In this document: piece after piece, positions 35,519 through 45,274 of the stretch
Position numbering within the stretch: position 1 is the stretch's first letter
Layout: each line of letters starts with the position of its first letter
Assembly: GCA_963764805.1 (NCBI GenBank)
Contig: CAVXUB010000006.1
Span: 372,001 to 436,000 of the forward strand
DNA length: 64,000 bases
DNA from: CAVXUB01 sp963764805
GTDB lineage: Bacteria; Actinomycetota; Acidimicrobiia; Acidimicrobiales; Bog-793
Reading direction: 5' to 3'
Notes under the pieces: model-generated
What the model was told of the DNA's origin: nothing
The model's input: the letters and a program-made list of their open reading frames with translations, nothing else
Database searches by the model: none
Position numbers and translations under genes: made by a program

Positions 35519-35988
35519 AGAAGGGCGTCTCCTCCTCGCCTTGCAGCACGATGTCGAACCGGTAACCATCGGGCGCCGGCTCGGCGAGCAGGCGTGAACG
35601 GCGGGCGGGGTCGATGGCGGCCAGCACCGGGTCGGCCGCGTTTGCGGCCGCCTCGTCGGCGAAGTACACGTGCGTCACCAACCTCTGCTGCAGGCCACGG
35701 GCGAAGATCGAGATCGAGATGTGGGGAGCCTCGGGGCCCACGCCGCCGGGCTTAACGGTGGTGATTGCGTAGTGGCCCTTCACGTCGGTCAGCGCCCGAG
35801 TGAACCCGCGCTCGCCGGGTTGCCAGAACTCGAGCACCGCGTCCGTGACAGGCGCACCTGCGCCATCACGGACGGAGCCCGACAGAGTGAAGCTCATCGG
35901 CCGATGCACCCAAGCCGCGGCCGGCGCACCACGACATGCCGATCGCCACGAACGGCCCGGCCGTCTGGGACGGGGTGGGATCGGGCAT
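35508..35988 (-). CDS. pcaG: Protocatechuate 3,4-dioxygenase alpha subunit, one frameshift near 35920
   Basis: Starts MPDPTPSQTAGPFVAIGM at ATG 35988, one base overlapping the pcaH stop. A frameshift lies between WCAG and MSFTLSGSVRDGAGAPVTDA, about 35905-35935. The body then reads VLEFWQPGERGFTRALTDVK, PHISISIFARGLQQRLVTHV and YRFDIVLQGEEETPFF, all typical of PcaG. At about 160 residues it is shorter than the usual 190-200. The alpha subunit lacks the iron ligands and pairs with PcaH. Confidence 0.87.
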
Positions 35989-36669
35989 CAGGGCGCCGTG
36001 TCGAGCGGTGTTGCCGCGGCGGCGGACCGCCCGAGAACCACGTCGAAACGGTAGGCCAGCGCCCATCCCGGCACCGTCCTCTCGAGGTCGAGCTGGCCGA
36101 TCAGGCGCGCCGCCGCAGTGCGGTCGGAGATGGACTGGTACATCGGGTCGAACTCGAGGAGCGGATCGCCCGGGAAGTACATCTGCGTGACGAGCCGGCT
36201 CTCGAACGAGCGGCCGAAGAGCGAGAAGTGGACATGCGCCGGACGCCAGGCGTTCGGATGGTTCAGCCAGGGGTACTCGCCCGGCCTGATCGTCACGAAC
36301 CGGTACTCGCCCGATGGTCCCGTCAGGCAGCGTCCGGCGCCGGCGAAGTTCGGGTCGAGGGGGGCGTCGTGCTGGTCCACCTCGTGGGCGTAGCGACCGG
36401 CGGCGTTCGCCTGCCAGATCTCGAGGAGCGAACCGGCCACAGGTTGGCCTGCGACGTCGACGACCCGGCCGTGGACGATGATCCGCTCGCCGAGAGGTTG
36501 GCTGGCACCGTGAGCCGTCAGGTCCGCATCCGAACTCCGACACGTCGTCCTCGCCGAAGACAGGGCCGTAGAGGCTTGCCGACTCGGGCGAGACGGTGAC
36601 GAGCGGCATCGACGGCGCCCGAAACTGCGTCGAGCGGTAGTCCGGCCAGAGGTACGGGGGGTCGATCAC
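35988..36669 (-). CDS. pcaH: Protocatechuate 3,4-dioxygenase beta subunit, one frameshift near 36532
   Basis: About 226 residues from GTG 36669 (VIDPPYLWPDYRSTQFRAPS). An extra base near 36532 interrupts ...GPVFGEDDVSEF / DADLTAHGASQPL. The remainder is canonical: GRYAHEVDQHDAPLDPNFAG (first Fe tyrosine region), GEYPWLNHPNAWRPAHVHFS, with Tyr and two His ligands, and RLVTQMYFPGDPLLEFDP. It holds the non-heme Fe(III) site that splits protocatechuate. The GTG overlaps the stop of a thiolase remnant, evidence that pcaF once preceded it. Confidence 0.9.
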
Positions 36670-36734
36670 GCCGCCGGCTCCAACACCATTGCGATCCCCT
36701 GCCCGACGCCGATGCACATCGCTGCCATCGACCT
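36666..36734 (-). pseudogene. pcaF: Last codons of a beta-ketoadipyl-CoA thiolase
   Basis: The minus strand reads MAAMCIGVGQGIAMVLEPAA then stop at 36666. CIGVGQG is the invariant active-site cysteine loop near the C-terminus of thiolases. No thiolase sequence precedes it; the next bases belong to the pcaR promoter. The stop overlaps the pcaH GTG. This is the remnant of an ancestral pcaF-pcaH-pcaG-pcaB operon cut by a deletion or rearrangement. Confidence 0.72.
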
Positions 36735-36840
36735 CACACTAGAAGCGGAAGTGACGTTGGCCCGGCTGCACCGCGATCCAGCGGCGGGAAAGTCGCCATC
36801 GAACCTCCAAGTTGTATCGCTCGCCTCTCCTACTGCTAGT

Positions 36841-36874
36841 GTGCGCATGACGAACAAGAATGCGGGGTGCGAAC
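36841..36874. promoter_or_regulatory. PcaR/PobR-type operator at the regulator's own promoter
   Basis: Minus-strand GTTCG-TCATG-CGCAC at 36855-36841 matches both half-sites of the known IclR-type PcaR/PobR operator (GTTCGATAATCGCAC in Pseudomonas/Acinetobacter). A further abutted half-site pair GTGCGAAC lies at 36867-36874, overlapping the possible pcaR starts. It fits autoregulation and control of the divergent pca genes. Confidence 0.65.
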
Positions 36875-36877
36875 GTC

Positions 36878-37666
36878 ATGCTAACCGACCGACGCGGCAG
36901 CGACTTCGTCCAGTCGCTCGCCCGTGGCCTGCAGGTGATTCGCAGTTTCGGCCACGATCGCACCCAGATGACGTTGTCAGACATCGCCCGCCAGACCGGA
37001 CTGACGCGTGCGGCAGCCCGCCGCTTCCTGCTCACGTTGCAGGACCTCGGCTACGTGCGGAGCGACGGCCGCATCTTCTCTCTGACCCCGCGAGTGCTGG
37101 AGCTCGGCTATGCGTACCTGTCGGGGCTCTCGCTCACACAAGTGGCTGAGCCGCATGTCGAGGATCTAGTGGCCCGGGTGCACGAGTCGTCCTCGGTGGC
37201 GGTCCTCGACGAGGACGACATTGTCTACGTCGTGCGTGTGCCCACCAAGCGGATCATGACCGTCGCCATCTCGGTAGGCACCCGCTTCCCTGCCTATGCC
37301 ACTTCGATGGGCAGGGTCCTGCTCGCCGCCCTGGAGCCGGCCGACCTGCAGGCGCGTCTCGGCCGGACGACCTTGGAACCGCTCACGAGCCGCACCGTCA
37401 CCGACCGTTCTCGACTCATCGAGATCATCGAACAGGTTCGCAGCCAGGGCTATGCGACCACCGATCAGGAACTGGAGGACGGCCTGCGCTCGGCGGCGGC
37501 GCCTATCCACGACCACGGGGGGCGGGTCATCGCAGCCATCAACGCCTCGGCGCAGGCGCCGAGGGTGACAATTGAGCAGCTACGCCGCAAGATCCTGCCC
37601 GAGGTGCTGGAGACCGCGTCGCGGATCGAGCGGGACCTGGCCGCGCACCGGCCGCACCGGCGCTAG
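36878..37666 (+). CDS. pcaR: IclR-family regulator of aromatic degradation (PcaR/PobR type)
   Basis: 262 residues from ATG 36878 (MLTDRRGSDFVQSLARGLQV); ATG 36860 would add six residues. HTH: MTLSDIARQTGLTRAAARRF then LLTLQDLGYVRSDGRIFSLT. The effector domain has VLDEDDIVYVVRVPTKRIMT, FPAYATSMGRVLLAALEP and YATTDQELEDGLRSAAAPIH, the standard IclR end. The sequence is most like PcaR/PobR regulators that respond to beta-ketoadipate or 4-hydroxybenzoate. It sits between pcaHGB and the pob/liv block and has matching operators nearby. Confidence 0.88.
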   Translation: MLTDRRGSDFVQSLARGLQVIRSFGHDRTQMTLSDIARQTGLTRAAARRFLLTLQDLGYVRSDGRIFSLTPRVLELGYAYLSGLSLTQVAEPHVEDLVARVHESSSVAVLDEDDIVYVVRVPTKRIMTVAISVGTRFPAYATSMGRVLLAALEPADLQARLGRTTLEPLTSRTVTDRSRLIEIIEQVRSQGYATTDQELEDGLRSAAAPIHDHGGRVIAAINASAQAPRVTIEQLRRKILPEVLETASRIERDLAAHRPHRR

Positions 37667-37824
37667 GCGGACGGCGGGACCTAGCGGGCGGACGTTTTAC
37701 GCATTTCGGCACCGTTTCGGTTACAAGACCCGCGTTGCGTTCGCTCAGTGCAGCACCGGGACCCCGATCTCGTGCGCAGAAATCGACGTCCTATGTCGGT
37801 AGCTGCACACGAGATTGCGCCGGC

Positions 37825-38944
37825 TCAGCCCCAGACCTCCGACGCCGTCTCCACGACCAGGCGCAGCTTGGCCATCTCGTCCTCGAGCGAGATCTTGTTG
37901 CCCTCCACCGTCGACGAGAAGCCGCACTGCGGCGACAGGCAGATCTGTTCCAAAGGCACGAACCGGCTCGCCTCCTCGATGCGCCGCTTGAGCGTGTCCT
38001 TCGACTCGAGCACCGGCGACTTTGTCGTCACGAGGCCGAGGACGACCATCTTCCCCGGCGGTACGAAGCGCAGCGGCTCGAAGCCTCCCGAGCGCTCGTC
38101 GTCATACTCGAGGAAGAAGCCGTCCACCTCGAGCTGGCTGAAGAGCGCCTCGGCGACGAAGTCCCAGCTGCCCTCCGCGGCCCATGACGACTGGAAGTTC
38201 CCACGGCAGGAGTGCGTCGTCACGAAGAGCCCCTCCGGGCGCGCCGCCAGAGCCGTGTTGATCTGGCGGATGTAGCGCTCGTGCTGATGCTCGGGATCAC
38301 CGCCGATGCTGCTCACGAAGTCGCGCTGCTCGGGGTCGTTCAGGTAGGCGAGGCTCGTGTCGTCGAGCTGCAGGTAGGTGCAGCCGAGCTCGGCCAGCCG
38401 GCGCACCTCCTCGGCGTAGGCGGCGGAGAGATCTGCCCAGAACTGGTCGAGGTCGGGGTACACCTCGGGATCGATCGAGGCACGCCCGCCCCGGTAGTGG
38501 ACCATGCTCGGCGAGGGGATCGTCGAGCTTCGGCACGGCGGTCCGCACCTGTGACTTCAGGTACGTGAACGCCGAGCCGAAGATGGTCGACTCGAGCGCT
38601 ATCGGCGCTCCGACGTGCAGCCCGGCGGCCGTGAACGAGAGGTCCCCCTCGGCGTTCTTGAAGTGGACGTTGATCTTGTCGTCCGAGCGGCTGATGCCGC
38701 CGAGCTGGTAGATGAAGTCCATGTGCCAGGAGGTCCGGCGGAACTCGCCGTCGGTCGCCGACTGCAGCCCGAGGTCCTCCTGCATCCGCACGACATCTGT
38801 TATGCACCTGTCCTCGATCTCGGCCAGCGCCTCGTCGGACAGCTCACCGGCGGCTCGCCGCGAGCGTGCCTCGAGCAGCTCCGTCGGGCGGAGCAAGCTC
38901 CCCACGTGATCTGCTCGAAACGGGGGCGTCGTTCGGTCCGTCAT
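37825..38944 (-). CDS. MetE-C-like cobalamin-independent methyltransferase, frameshift near 38526
   Basis: About 373 residues from ATG 38944 (MTDRTTPPFRADHVGSLLRP). One extra base near 38526 separates VRTAVPKL from TIPSPSMVHYRGG. Zinc ligands fit the MetE core: HSCRGN (His, Cys), and LSPQCGF near the C-terminus; DDTSLAYL and FFLEYDDERSGGFEPL are family blocks. Only the catalytic half of MetE is present, as in YxjG/YxjH-like proteins. It is the last gene of the liv-pobA unit, so it may handle methyl groups from methoxylated aromatics; that is inference. Confidence 0.83.
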
Positions 38945-38984
38945 CCCTGCACCTCTCCTGTCTCACAAGTGGAACGTAGGGTCA

Positions 38985-40178
38985 TCAGAATCCGATCGGC
39001 AGACCGGCGTAGTTCTCGGCCAGTCCCGTGGCGCCCGCACGGCTGGAAGCTACCCATCGCAGCTGTGCGAGTTGCAGCTGCGCATCGAAACGATCCCCGC
39101 TCTGGTGCAGCATCGTCGTCATCCACCACGAGAAGTGGTTGCACCGCCATACCCGGCGGAGCGCCCTCTCGGAGTACTGGTCCGCCAGTGACGGGTCGCC
39201 GTCGATCAACAGGCTGCGCAGCGCCGGAGGCGAGGAGGGCGACGTCGGCTATCGCCAGGTTGAGGCCTTTCGCGCCGGTGGGTGGGACGATGTGTGCGGC
39301 GTCGCCGGCCAGGAAGAGCCGCCCGCAGCGCATCGGCGACATCACGAAGCTGTGCATCGGCAGCACGCTCTTGTCGACGATCGGCCCCGGTGTGAGGTGC
39401 CAGCCGTCCTGGCCCTCTCCGAGCCGGGTGGCGAGCGCCTCCCACACCCGATCGTCAGGCCAGTCCGCCAGGTCCGTATCCGGTGGCACCTGGAGGTAAA
39501 GGCGGCTGACCGACAGCGAACGCATCGAGTGGAGCGCGAAGCCGTCCGGGTGCCAGGCGTAGATCAGCTCGTCCGTCGAGGGGGCGATGTCTGCGAGGAC
39601 ACCGAGCCACGAGTACGGGTAGGTCCGTTCCCACGTCTGCCGCTCGCCGGCGGGAATGGCCTTGCGGCTCGGGCCGAAGGAGCCGTCGCAGCCGGCGATC
39701 ACCTCTGCGTCGAGGCGCGCGTGGCTTCGCCCTCCGAATCGACGAAGGTGACGAACGGCCGCTCGCTGTCGAGATCGTGCAGCGCCGTGTCCCTGACGTC
39801 GTAACAGAAGCGCTGCCCGGAGGCGTCACGAGCGCTCCCGAGATCCTTGGTCAACTCGGTCTGCCCGTAGATGAAGACGCTGTGTCCCGCCAGCGAGACG
39901 AAGTCGAGATGGTGGCGCTCGTGCGGCCATTGCAGGTAGATCCCGTGGTGCTCGTAACCCTCACGGTGCAGGCGCTCGCCGAGCCCGACCGAGTCGAGCA
40001 GCTCGACGCTCGAGCTCTCCAGCACGCCCGCCCGTATGCGCGCCTCCACGTACTCGCGCGTGCGTGTCTCGACGACTACGGAGTCGATGCCGTCCGCCGC
40101 CAGCAGGTGCGAGAGCAGCAGTCCTGCCGGGCCTGCGCCGATGATCGCGACACGGGTGTCGAGGCGGGTCGCAGGCAC
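38985..40178 (-). CDS. pobA: 4-hydroxybenzoate 3-monooxygenase, two frameshifts
   Basis: About 397 residues from GTG 40178 (VPATRLDTRVAIIGAGPAGL, the FAD dinucleotide fold). Family motifs: VVETRTREYVEARIRAGVLE, AEVIAGCDGSFGPSRKAIPA (DG motif), LFLAGDAAHIVPPTGAKGLN (GD motif) and the C-terminal YSERALRRVWRCNHFSWWMT. Single-base frameshifts near 39718 and 39222 compensate in total length, 1,194 bases. It hydroxylates 4-hydroxybenzoate to protocatechuate with NAD(P)H. All FAD and substrate motifs survive. Confidence 0.9.
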
Positions 40179-40188
40179 TGTTTCGTGC

Positions 40189-41404
40189 TCAGTCGGGGGC
40201 GGAAGTGGCGCCGGGGGCGGAGGTGGCACCCGGCGCGGCGGTGGCACCCGGGGCGGCGGTGGCACCCGGGGCGGCGGTGGCAGCGGGCGCAGTAGCAGCA
40301 TCAGGTGGTGATGGTGCGGGCGCCGCACGCGACACAGGCCCGAGCAGAAGTCGCAGCGGCCCCCGCCGTTCGTGCAGGCCTTCCCCGGTGTGGAGGTGGA
40401 AGCCCGTCGGGAAGAGCTGCAGGGGGACCTTGGTCGTGAAGAGCCCCCAGAGCCCGCGGCACGCCCAGATGGCTATCGCCATCGCGATCGCGCCCAAGAC
40501 GATCAGGTACCAGGCGTTGTACTGGGCGAGCTCCTGCTGGAGCACGATGAACACGATCGAGCCGAGGATCGGGCCCTCGATCGTGCCGAGCCCGCCGATC
40601 AGCACGGCGAAGATCATGTAGGCGGTCCACTGGACGTTGAAGACGTTGCTCGGCTGCACGTCGAGCTGGCTGATGGCGATCATCGCACCGGCGGCGGCGC
40701 AGCCTCCGGCTGAGAGCATGTAGACGACCGCGTTTCGAAGCGGCTACCCGGCAGCCGACGCTGCGGGCCCCGATCTCGTTGTCGCGGGCGGCCGTCAGTG
40801 CCAGCCCGAGCCGGCTGCGCAGCAACACGTACACGGCGACGATCGAGATCACCGCCACCGCCAGCGCCGCCCAGTACGTGTCGGCACCGAGGACGACCGC
40901 GCCGAACCCGCTCAGCCCCTGCAAGGGCGACCCGGTGCCGCCGCCGAGACTGGGGAAGCGGAGGACCACCAGGTCCGCGACGACGGCGAGCACCCAGGTG
41001 GCGATCGCGAAGTAGGCGCCGGCGAGCCGGAACACCAGGAACGAGACCGGGAAGGCGAGCACTACCGAGACGGCAGCTGCGATCACGATCGCGGCGAACG
41101 GGTCGACCCCGTGCTCGGCTGCGACGAGGACCGTGTACGCCCCGACACCGATGTAGGCCTGCTGACCGACCGACACGAGCCCGGCGTATCCCGCCAGGGC
41201 GTTCCACATCGTGGCGATCGTGATCAGGATGAACAGGTTGACGAGGGTGTTGAGGAAGCTCTCGTAGACGAAGTAGGGGAGCAGGTAGAGGACGACGACG
41301 ATGGCGATCCCGACGAGCGCCGCCGCCGACGCCGGACGCCGCGAGCGGCTGACGACCATCGTGTCCGAGAGGTCGGGCATCACGTCGAGGGCCGAAGCTG
41401 TCAC
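40189..41404 (-). CDS. livM: Liv-type ABC permease 2 (LivM), frameshift near 40745, repeat-extended tail
   Basis: About 405 residues from GTG 41404, overlapping the livH stop. Ten hydrophobic segments with the LivM motif MWNALAGYAGLVSVGQQAYI and LRSRLGLALTAARDNEIGAR. One frameshift near 40745 precedes NAVVYMLSAGGCAAAGAMIA, then GGLGTIEGPILGSIVFIVLQ. The last 35 residues are a low-complexity Ala/Pro/Gly/Thr tail encoded by an 18-base tandem repeat. By context it imports aromatic acids rather than amino acids. Confidence 0.87.
40205..40294. repeat. 18-base tandem repeat, five units, in the livM tail
   Basis: Units start at 40205, 40223, 40241, 40259 and 40277; the third and fourth are identical (GTGGCACCCGGGGCGGCG). 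On the minus strand they encode GATAAP/GATSAP repeats at the C-terminus of LivM. The array ends 17 bases from the livM stop codon. Confidence 0.85.
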
Positions 41405-42270
41405 GCCAGCGCCCTCCTCGGGAAGAGGCCCCGCGGGCGGACGGCGAGGACGAAGAGGAAGACGAGATGGGGCAGCAGCGCACCGAAGTTGGGGTCGACC
41501 TGCGAACCGAGCGTGGTCGCCAGTCCGAGCACGAACCCCCCGAGGAGCGTCCCCCAGCGGGAGCCGAGACCTCCGATCACCACCGCCTCGAAACCATACA
41601 GAAGGTACGTCGGCCCGGACGTCGGGGCGACCGAGGTGTACACGCCGAGCGCCAGACCGGCGAGCGCCACCGTGCCGAACGCCAGCGCGGCCGCGATGCC
41701 GAACAGGTGCCGGTAGTTGCCGCCCACGAGCTGGGCCGCCTCGCGGTCGTCGGCGATCGCCCGCACGAGGCGGCCGGTTCGTGTCCAGCCGAGGAAGACC
41801 TCGACGCAGATGAGGACCGCGATGGCGGTGCCAAGGATGACGAGGTCGAGGTACGGCACGAATATCTGGCTCGAGAGATGCCACGAGTTGGATACCAGCG
41901 ATCCGACGTCGAGCGAGTGGCTGTTCGCCGTGAACACCTCGAGCAACACGTTCTCGAGCACGACGGACAGACCGAAGGTCACGAGCAAGGTCGTTATCGC
42001 CCCGTGGTCGAGGCTCGGCTGGAACAAGAAACGTTGCATCAGGTAGCCACCGATCATGAAGATCGGGACCGCAAGCACGAAGATCCACAGCGCCGAGATG
42101 TGCGTCACCGGGATGAGCACGACAGCCAGGTAGACGCCGGCCACCGCGACGTCTCCGTGCGCCAGGTTGATCACGTCCATCACGCCGAACATCAGCGAGA
42201 GCCCGCAGGCGAACAGGGCGAAGAGACCGCCGAGCAGGATGCCCTGGATGATGTCGTTGACGATCGTCAC
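41401..42270 (-). CDS. livH: Liv-type ABC permease 1 (LivH)
   Basis: 289 residues from GTG 42270, overlapping the livF stop (GTGA). VNDIIQGILLGGLFALFACG, LSLMFGVMDVINLAHGDVAV and VVIGGLGSRWGTLLGGFVLG are hallmark LivH segments; about eight membrane helices. The gene is intact. It forms the channel of the HAAT-type importer with LivM. Confidence 0.93.
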   Translation of the reverse strand: MTIVNDIIQGILLGGLFALFACGLSLMFGVMDVINLAHGDVAVAGVYLAVVLIPVTHISALWIFVLAVPIFMIGGYLMQRFLFQPSLDHGAITTLLVTFGLSVVLENVLLEVFTANSHSLDVGSLVSNSWHLSSQIFVPYLDLVILGTAIAVLICVEVFLGWTRTGRLVRAIADDREAAQLVGGNYRHLFGIAAALAFGTVALAGLALGVYTSVAPTSGPTYLLYGFEAVVIGGLGSRWGTLLGGFVLGLATTLGSQVDPNFGALLPHLVFLFVLAVRPRGLFPRRALA

Positions 42271-43000
42271 GCCGATGCCCGCGCCCGCGCCCCGCGGTCC
42301 GAGCCGAAGTAGGCCGCTTCGATCTCCGCCAGGGTCAAGCGGTCGCGGCGTTCCCTCCAACGTCTGGCGTCCCTCCAGCAGGCACTGGACGCGGTCCGCC
42401 ACGCGCAGTGCCTGGCGCACGTCCTGCTCGACCAGCAGCACGCCGAGGCCCGACTTCACGAGCTCCGGGAGAACGGCGTAGATCCGCTGCAGGGCGACGG
42501 GCGACAGCCCGAGCGAGAGCTCGTCGAGCAGCAGCAGCCGCGGGTTGGCGAGCAGAGCCCGTGCGATGGCCAGCCCCTGCTGCTCGCCGCCCGACAACTG
42601 GAAGGCGGGCTGGCGGCGCCGCTCCTTCATCCACGGGAACAGCTCGTACACGCCGGCAATGTCCCAGGGCCCGGGCCGCTTGGTATAGGCGCCGGCGAGC
42701 AGGTTCTCCTCGACGCGGAGAGAGCCGAACACGTGGCGACCCTCCGGGACGAGCGAGATCCCGGCGGCGACCCGCTTGTGCACCGGCAGGTGCGTGACGT
42801 CCTGGCCGTCGAAGAGGACCGTGCCGCTGGTCGCGGAGTGGAGCCCGGCGATCGTTCGCAGGAGTGTCGACTTCCCTGCTCCGTTGGCGCCGATGATGGC
42901 GAACATCTCACCCGCCTGCACGGTCAACCCGACCTCGTGGACAGCTTCCAGCTGGCCGTGATGGACGGTGAGCCCGCGTGACTTCGAGCAGCGCGCTCAT
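42267..43000 (-). CDS. livF: Liv-type ABC ATPase 2 (LivF), two frameshifts
   Basis: Starts MSALLEV at ATG 43000; an extra base near 42978 interrupts RGLTVHHGQLEAVHEVGLTV, after which IIGANGAGKSTLLRTIAGLH (Walker A), LSGGEQQGLAIARALLANPR, LLLLDELSLGLSPV and LLVEQDVRQAL follow. A missing base near 42346 precedes the true end RLTLAEIEAAYFGSD. The second shift makes an artificial open frame running on into livH. LivF-type ATPases use DE(L)SLGL in place of DEP-AGL, as seen. Confidence 0.88.
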
Positions 43001-43814
43001 CGCCCGGCGGTGCTGCCGCTCGCTGCGGCCGGCCGCCCGCCCTGGTCTGCCTCACTCGACGCTTCCGTGGCAGTGACGATCTCCGCCCCGAGATAGACCT
43101 CGCGCACCTTCTCGTCGCCCATCACCGCCTCGGGTGACCCGTCGGCGACGATCCGTCCGGCGTCGAGGCAGATCATCCTCGAAACGGTACGGACGAGCGC
43201 CCGCACCACGTGCTCCACCCAGATGATCGCCAACCCGTCGTCGGCTCTCCGCTCGCAAGCCGTGGTCACGATGCCGATCAGCTCGTCGACCTCCGGGTCG
43301 GTCAGGCCTGCTGCAACCTCGTCCAGCAGGAGCAGGCGCGGCCGGGTGGCGAGTGCCTTGGCAAGCTCGAGGCGCTTGCGCTGCAGCAGGCCGAGCGTCG
43401 CAGTCCGCCGGTTGCCGCTGGCCACGAGGCCGGTCTCCTCGAGCACCGAGTAGGCGAGCTTGTGGGCGCTGCGGCTCCTCAGTCCTGCACCGGCCTGTGC
43501 CGCCACGAGGACGTTCTCGAACACCGTCATCCGCTCGAACGGGCGGGGAACCTGGTAGGTGCGGCCGATGCCGAGGCGGCAGCGGCGCGCCGGCGTCCGA
43601 GTCGGTCGACCTCCTTGTCGGCGAACAGGATCCGGCCCGAGTCGGGGGTCAGGTCACCCGAGATCAGCCCGAAGACGCTCGTCTTGCCGGCCCCGTTCGG
43701 TCCGACGACTCCTAGTACCTCGTCCCGACGGACGGCGATGGTGAGGTCATCTGCGACGACCACTCTTCCGAAACGTTTCGAGACCTCTTCGAGCTGTAGG
43801 ACCGGCTGCGCCAC
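42997..43814 (-). CDS. livG: Liv-type ABC ATPase 1 (LivG), frameshift near 43578
   Basis: About 272 residues from GTG 43814. LQLEEVSKRFGRVVVADDLT leads to Walker A GPNGAGKTSVFGLISGDL; after a frameshift near 43578 the sequence is RLGIGRTYQVPRPFERMTVF, ENVLVAAQAGAG, then LLLLDEVAAGLTDPEVDELI and IIWVEHVVRALV. A poly-Ser/Ala tail follows. The livF start overlaps its stop (ATGA). Confidence 0.88.
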
Positions 43815-43819
43815 ACCAC

Positions 43820-45155
43820 TCAGGGGTTGGTCGGCTCGAGGGTCCCGTTGAGCGGGATCGACTTGTTCTGCGTGTTGTCGACCACATACATCGCAAAGTC
43901 GAAATCGGTGAACTTGCCGGGCTTGCCGGGCTTCCATTGGACGCCGACAGGAGGGATGATCCCGACGCCGGGCGCCGGGCCCTTCCCGAAGTTGATAGGG
44001 CCGCACATCCCTGTGTAGTTGACCTTCTGCAGCTTGTCGGCCACATCGTGCGGGTCGTGGGGGTCGCTCGAAGCCAGGAACGCCTCACGCGCCACCTCGA
44101 ACAGGGAGTAGGTGGACCCGATCGACTGTGTCCACTGCTGGCCGGTGGCCGACTGGTACGAAGCGGCGAGATCGGCTGCGCTGATCCCGGTCAGCGAGGA
44201 CTTGAAGGGGGCGAACGGGCTCCACCACGAGTCGGTGGCGATGTTGTTGACGAGCGAGCCGAGGGCGGACACGTCGGCCGGGAACAGCAACACCTTGGCG
44301 ACGGTTGCGAGCTTCGGCTTGTATCCCTGCTGGTTCGCCTGCTTCCAGAAGGTGTTGAAGTCGGGCGGCAGCGGGCAGTTCATGTAGATCTCGCAGTTGT
44401 GCGACTTGAAGTCGGAGATCATCGACGTGTAGTTGACCGTCAGGTCGGCGTAGGCACCGCCGTCGACAGGCGTGTAGCCGATGCCCCGGATGATGCCCGG
44501 CCATGCCGCACGGAAGGCGTTCCCGTCGGCGTCGTTCGGGAACATCTCGGCGATCACCTTGTCAGTGGAGACCCGTTGCCACATCGGGATGAAGCACTTG
44601 GCGAACTCCGGTACGCCGAAGAAGAACATGGCGTTGTAGTTGAAGTTCTTCGTCGGCGCCAGCGGGTTGCCTCCGAGACCCCCGTACCACGACTCCCACG
44701 GGACCACCGTCGCAAGGCAGGGGACGCCCTCGGACTGGGCGAGGACCGCCACCGGGTTGGTGGTCTCGGGGGCCGAGCTCGTGACGATCATGTCGACGTG
44801 GTTGTTGAGCACGAGGTTCCGCGCCACCTGGGAGGCACGCGTTCACGTCGGACTCGCTGTCGACCTCGATGATCTGCACGCCGTACTTCTTGCCGCCGAT
44901 CGTGAAGCCGTTCTTGTAGGCGGCGGACTGGCGGATCTGGGAGAGGACGAAGTTGTCGGGCGTGGCGAACTCCGCCAGCGAGCCCGTCTGCGGGCTCACG
45001 TAGCCGATCAGGATGTCCTTGGTCGAGGAGGACGTGCCGGCCCCCTTCAGCGCCGACGAGCAGGCGCTCAGCAGCCCCCCGCCGCCGATGAGGGCAGCCC
45101 CTGCCCCGGCGGCCTTGAGGAAGCCCCGGCGTGACAGCTCACCCCGGTCTTCCAA
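43820..45155 (-). CDS. livK: Liv-type substrate-binding lipoprotein, Tat signal, frameshift near 44838
   Basis: About 445 residues from TTG 45155. The twin-arginine signal SRRGFLKAAGAGAALIGGGG ends in the lipobox LSAC, so it is a Tat-exported lipoprotein. DILIGYVSPQTGSLAEFA opens the periplasmic-binding fold; a frameshift near 44838 is followed by VARNLVLNNHVDMIVTSSAP, TVVPWESWYGGLGG and NFGKGPAPGVGIIPPVGVQW. Gene order (before livGFHM-pobA) resembles the HbaEFGH aromatic-acid importer of Rhodopseudomonas palustris; 4-hydroxybenzoate is the likely ligand. Confidence 0.87.
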
Positions 45156-45238
45156 GGCGGATCTCTCCGGTGTCCCCGACGTCTGCCGGGGATTCGCCGA
45201 TCTCAGCCACCGTTTCCCCCTCTCCTAGCATGCGCGGA

Positions 45239-45274
45239 TGTTCGCATACCGTACAGGAATTCAATCTGCGAACA
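45239..45274. promoter_or_regulatory. Inverted repeat TGTTCGCA...TGCGAACA upstream of livK
   Basis: TGTTCGCA (45239-45246) and TGCGAACA (45267-45274) are perfect 8-base arms, 20 bases apart. The left arm continues as GTTCG-CATAC-CGTAC (45240-45254), nine of ten half-site bases of the PcaR/PobR operator. It also overlaps the last codons of pcaDC. It probably makes livKGFHM-pobA part of the IclR regulon. Confidence 0.6.

Noticed and set aside
40205..40294. CRISPR-like short repeats
   Set aside because: The 18-base units are contiguous without spacers and lie in the livM coding frame.
41401..42927. LivF-LivH fusion protein
   Set aside because: The continuous frame results from a missing base near 42346; the normal LivF end and a GTGA overlap with livH are visible in the other frame.
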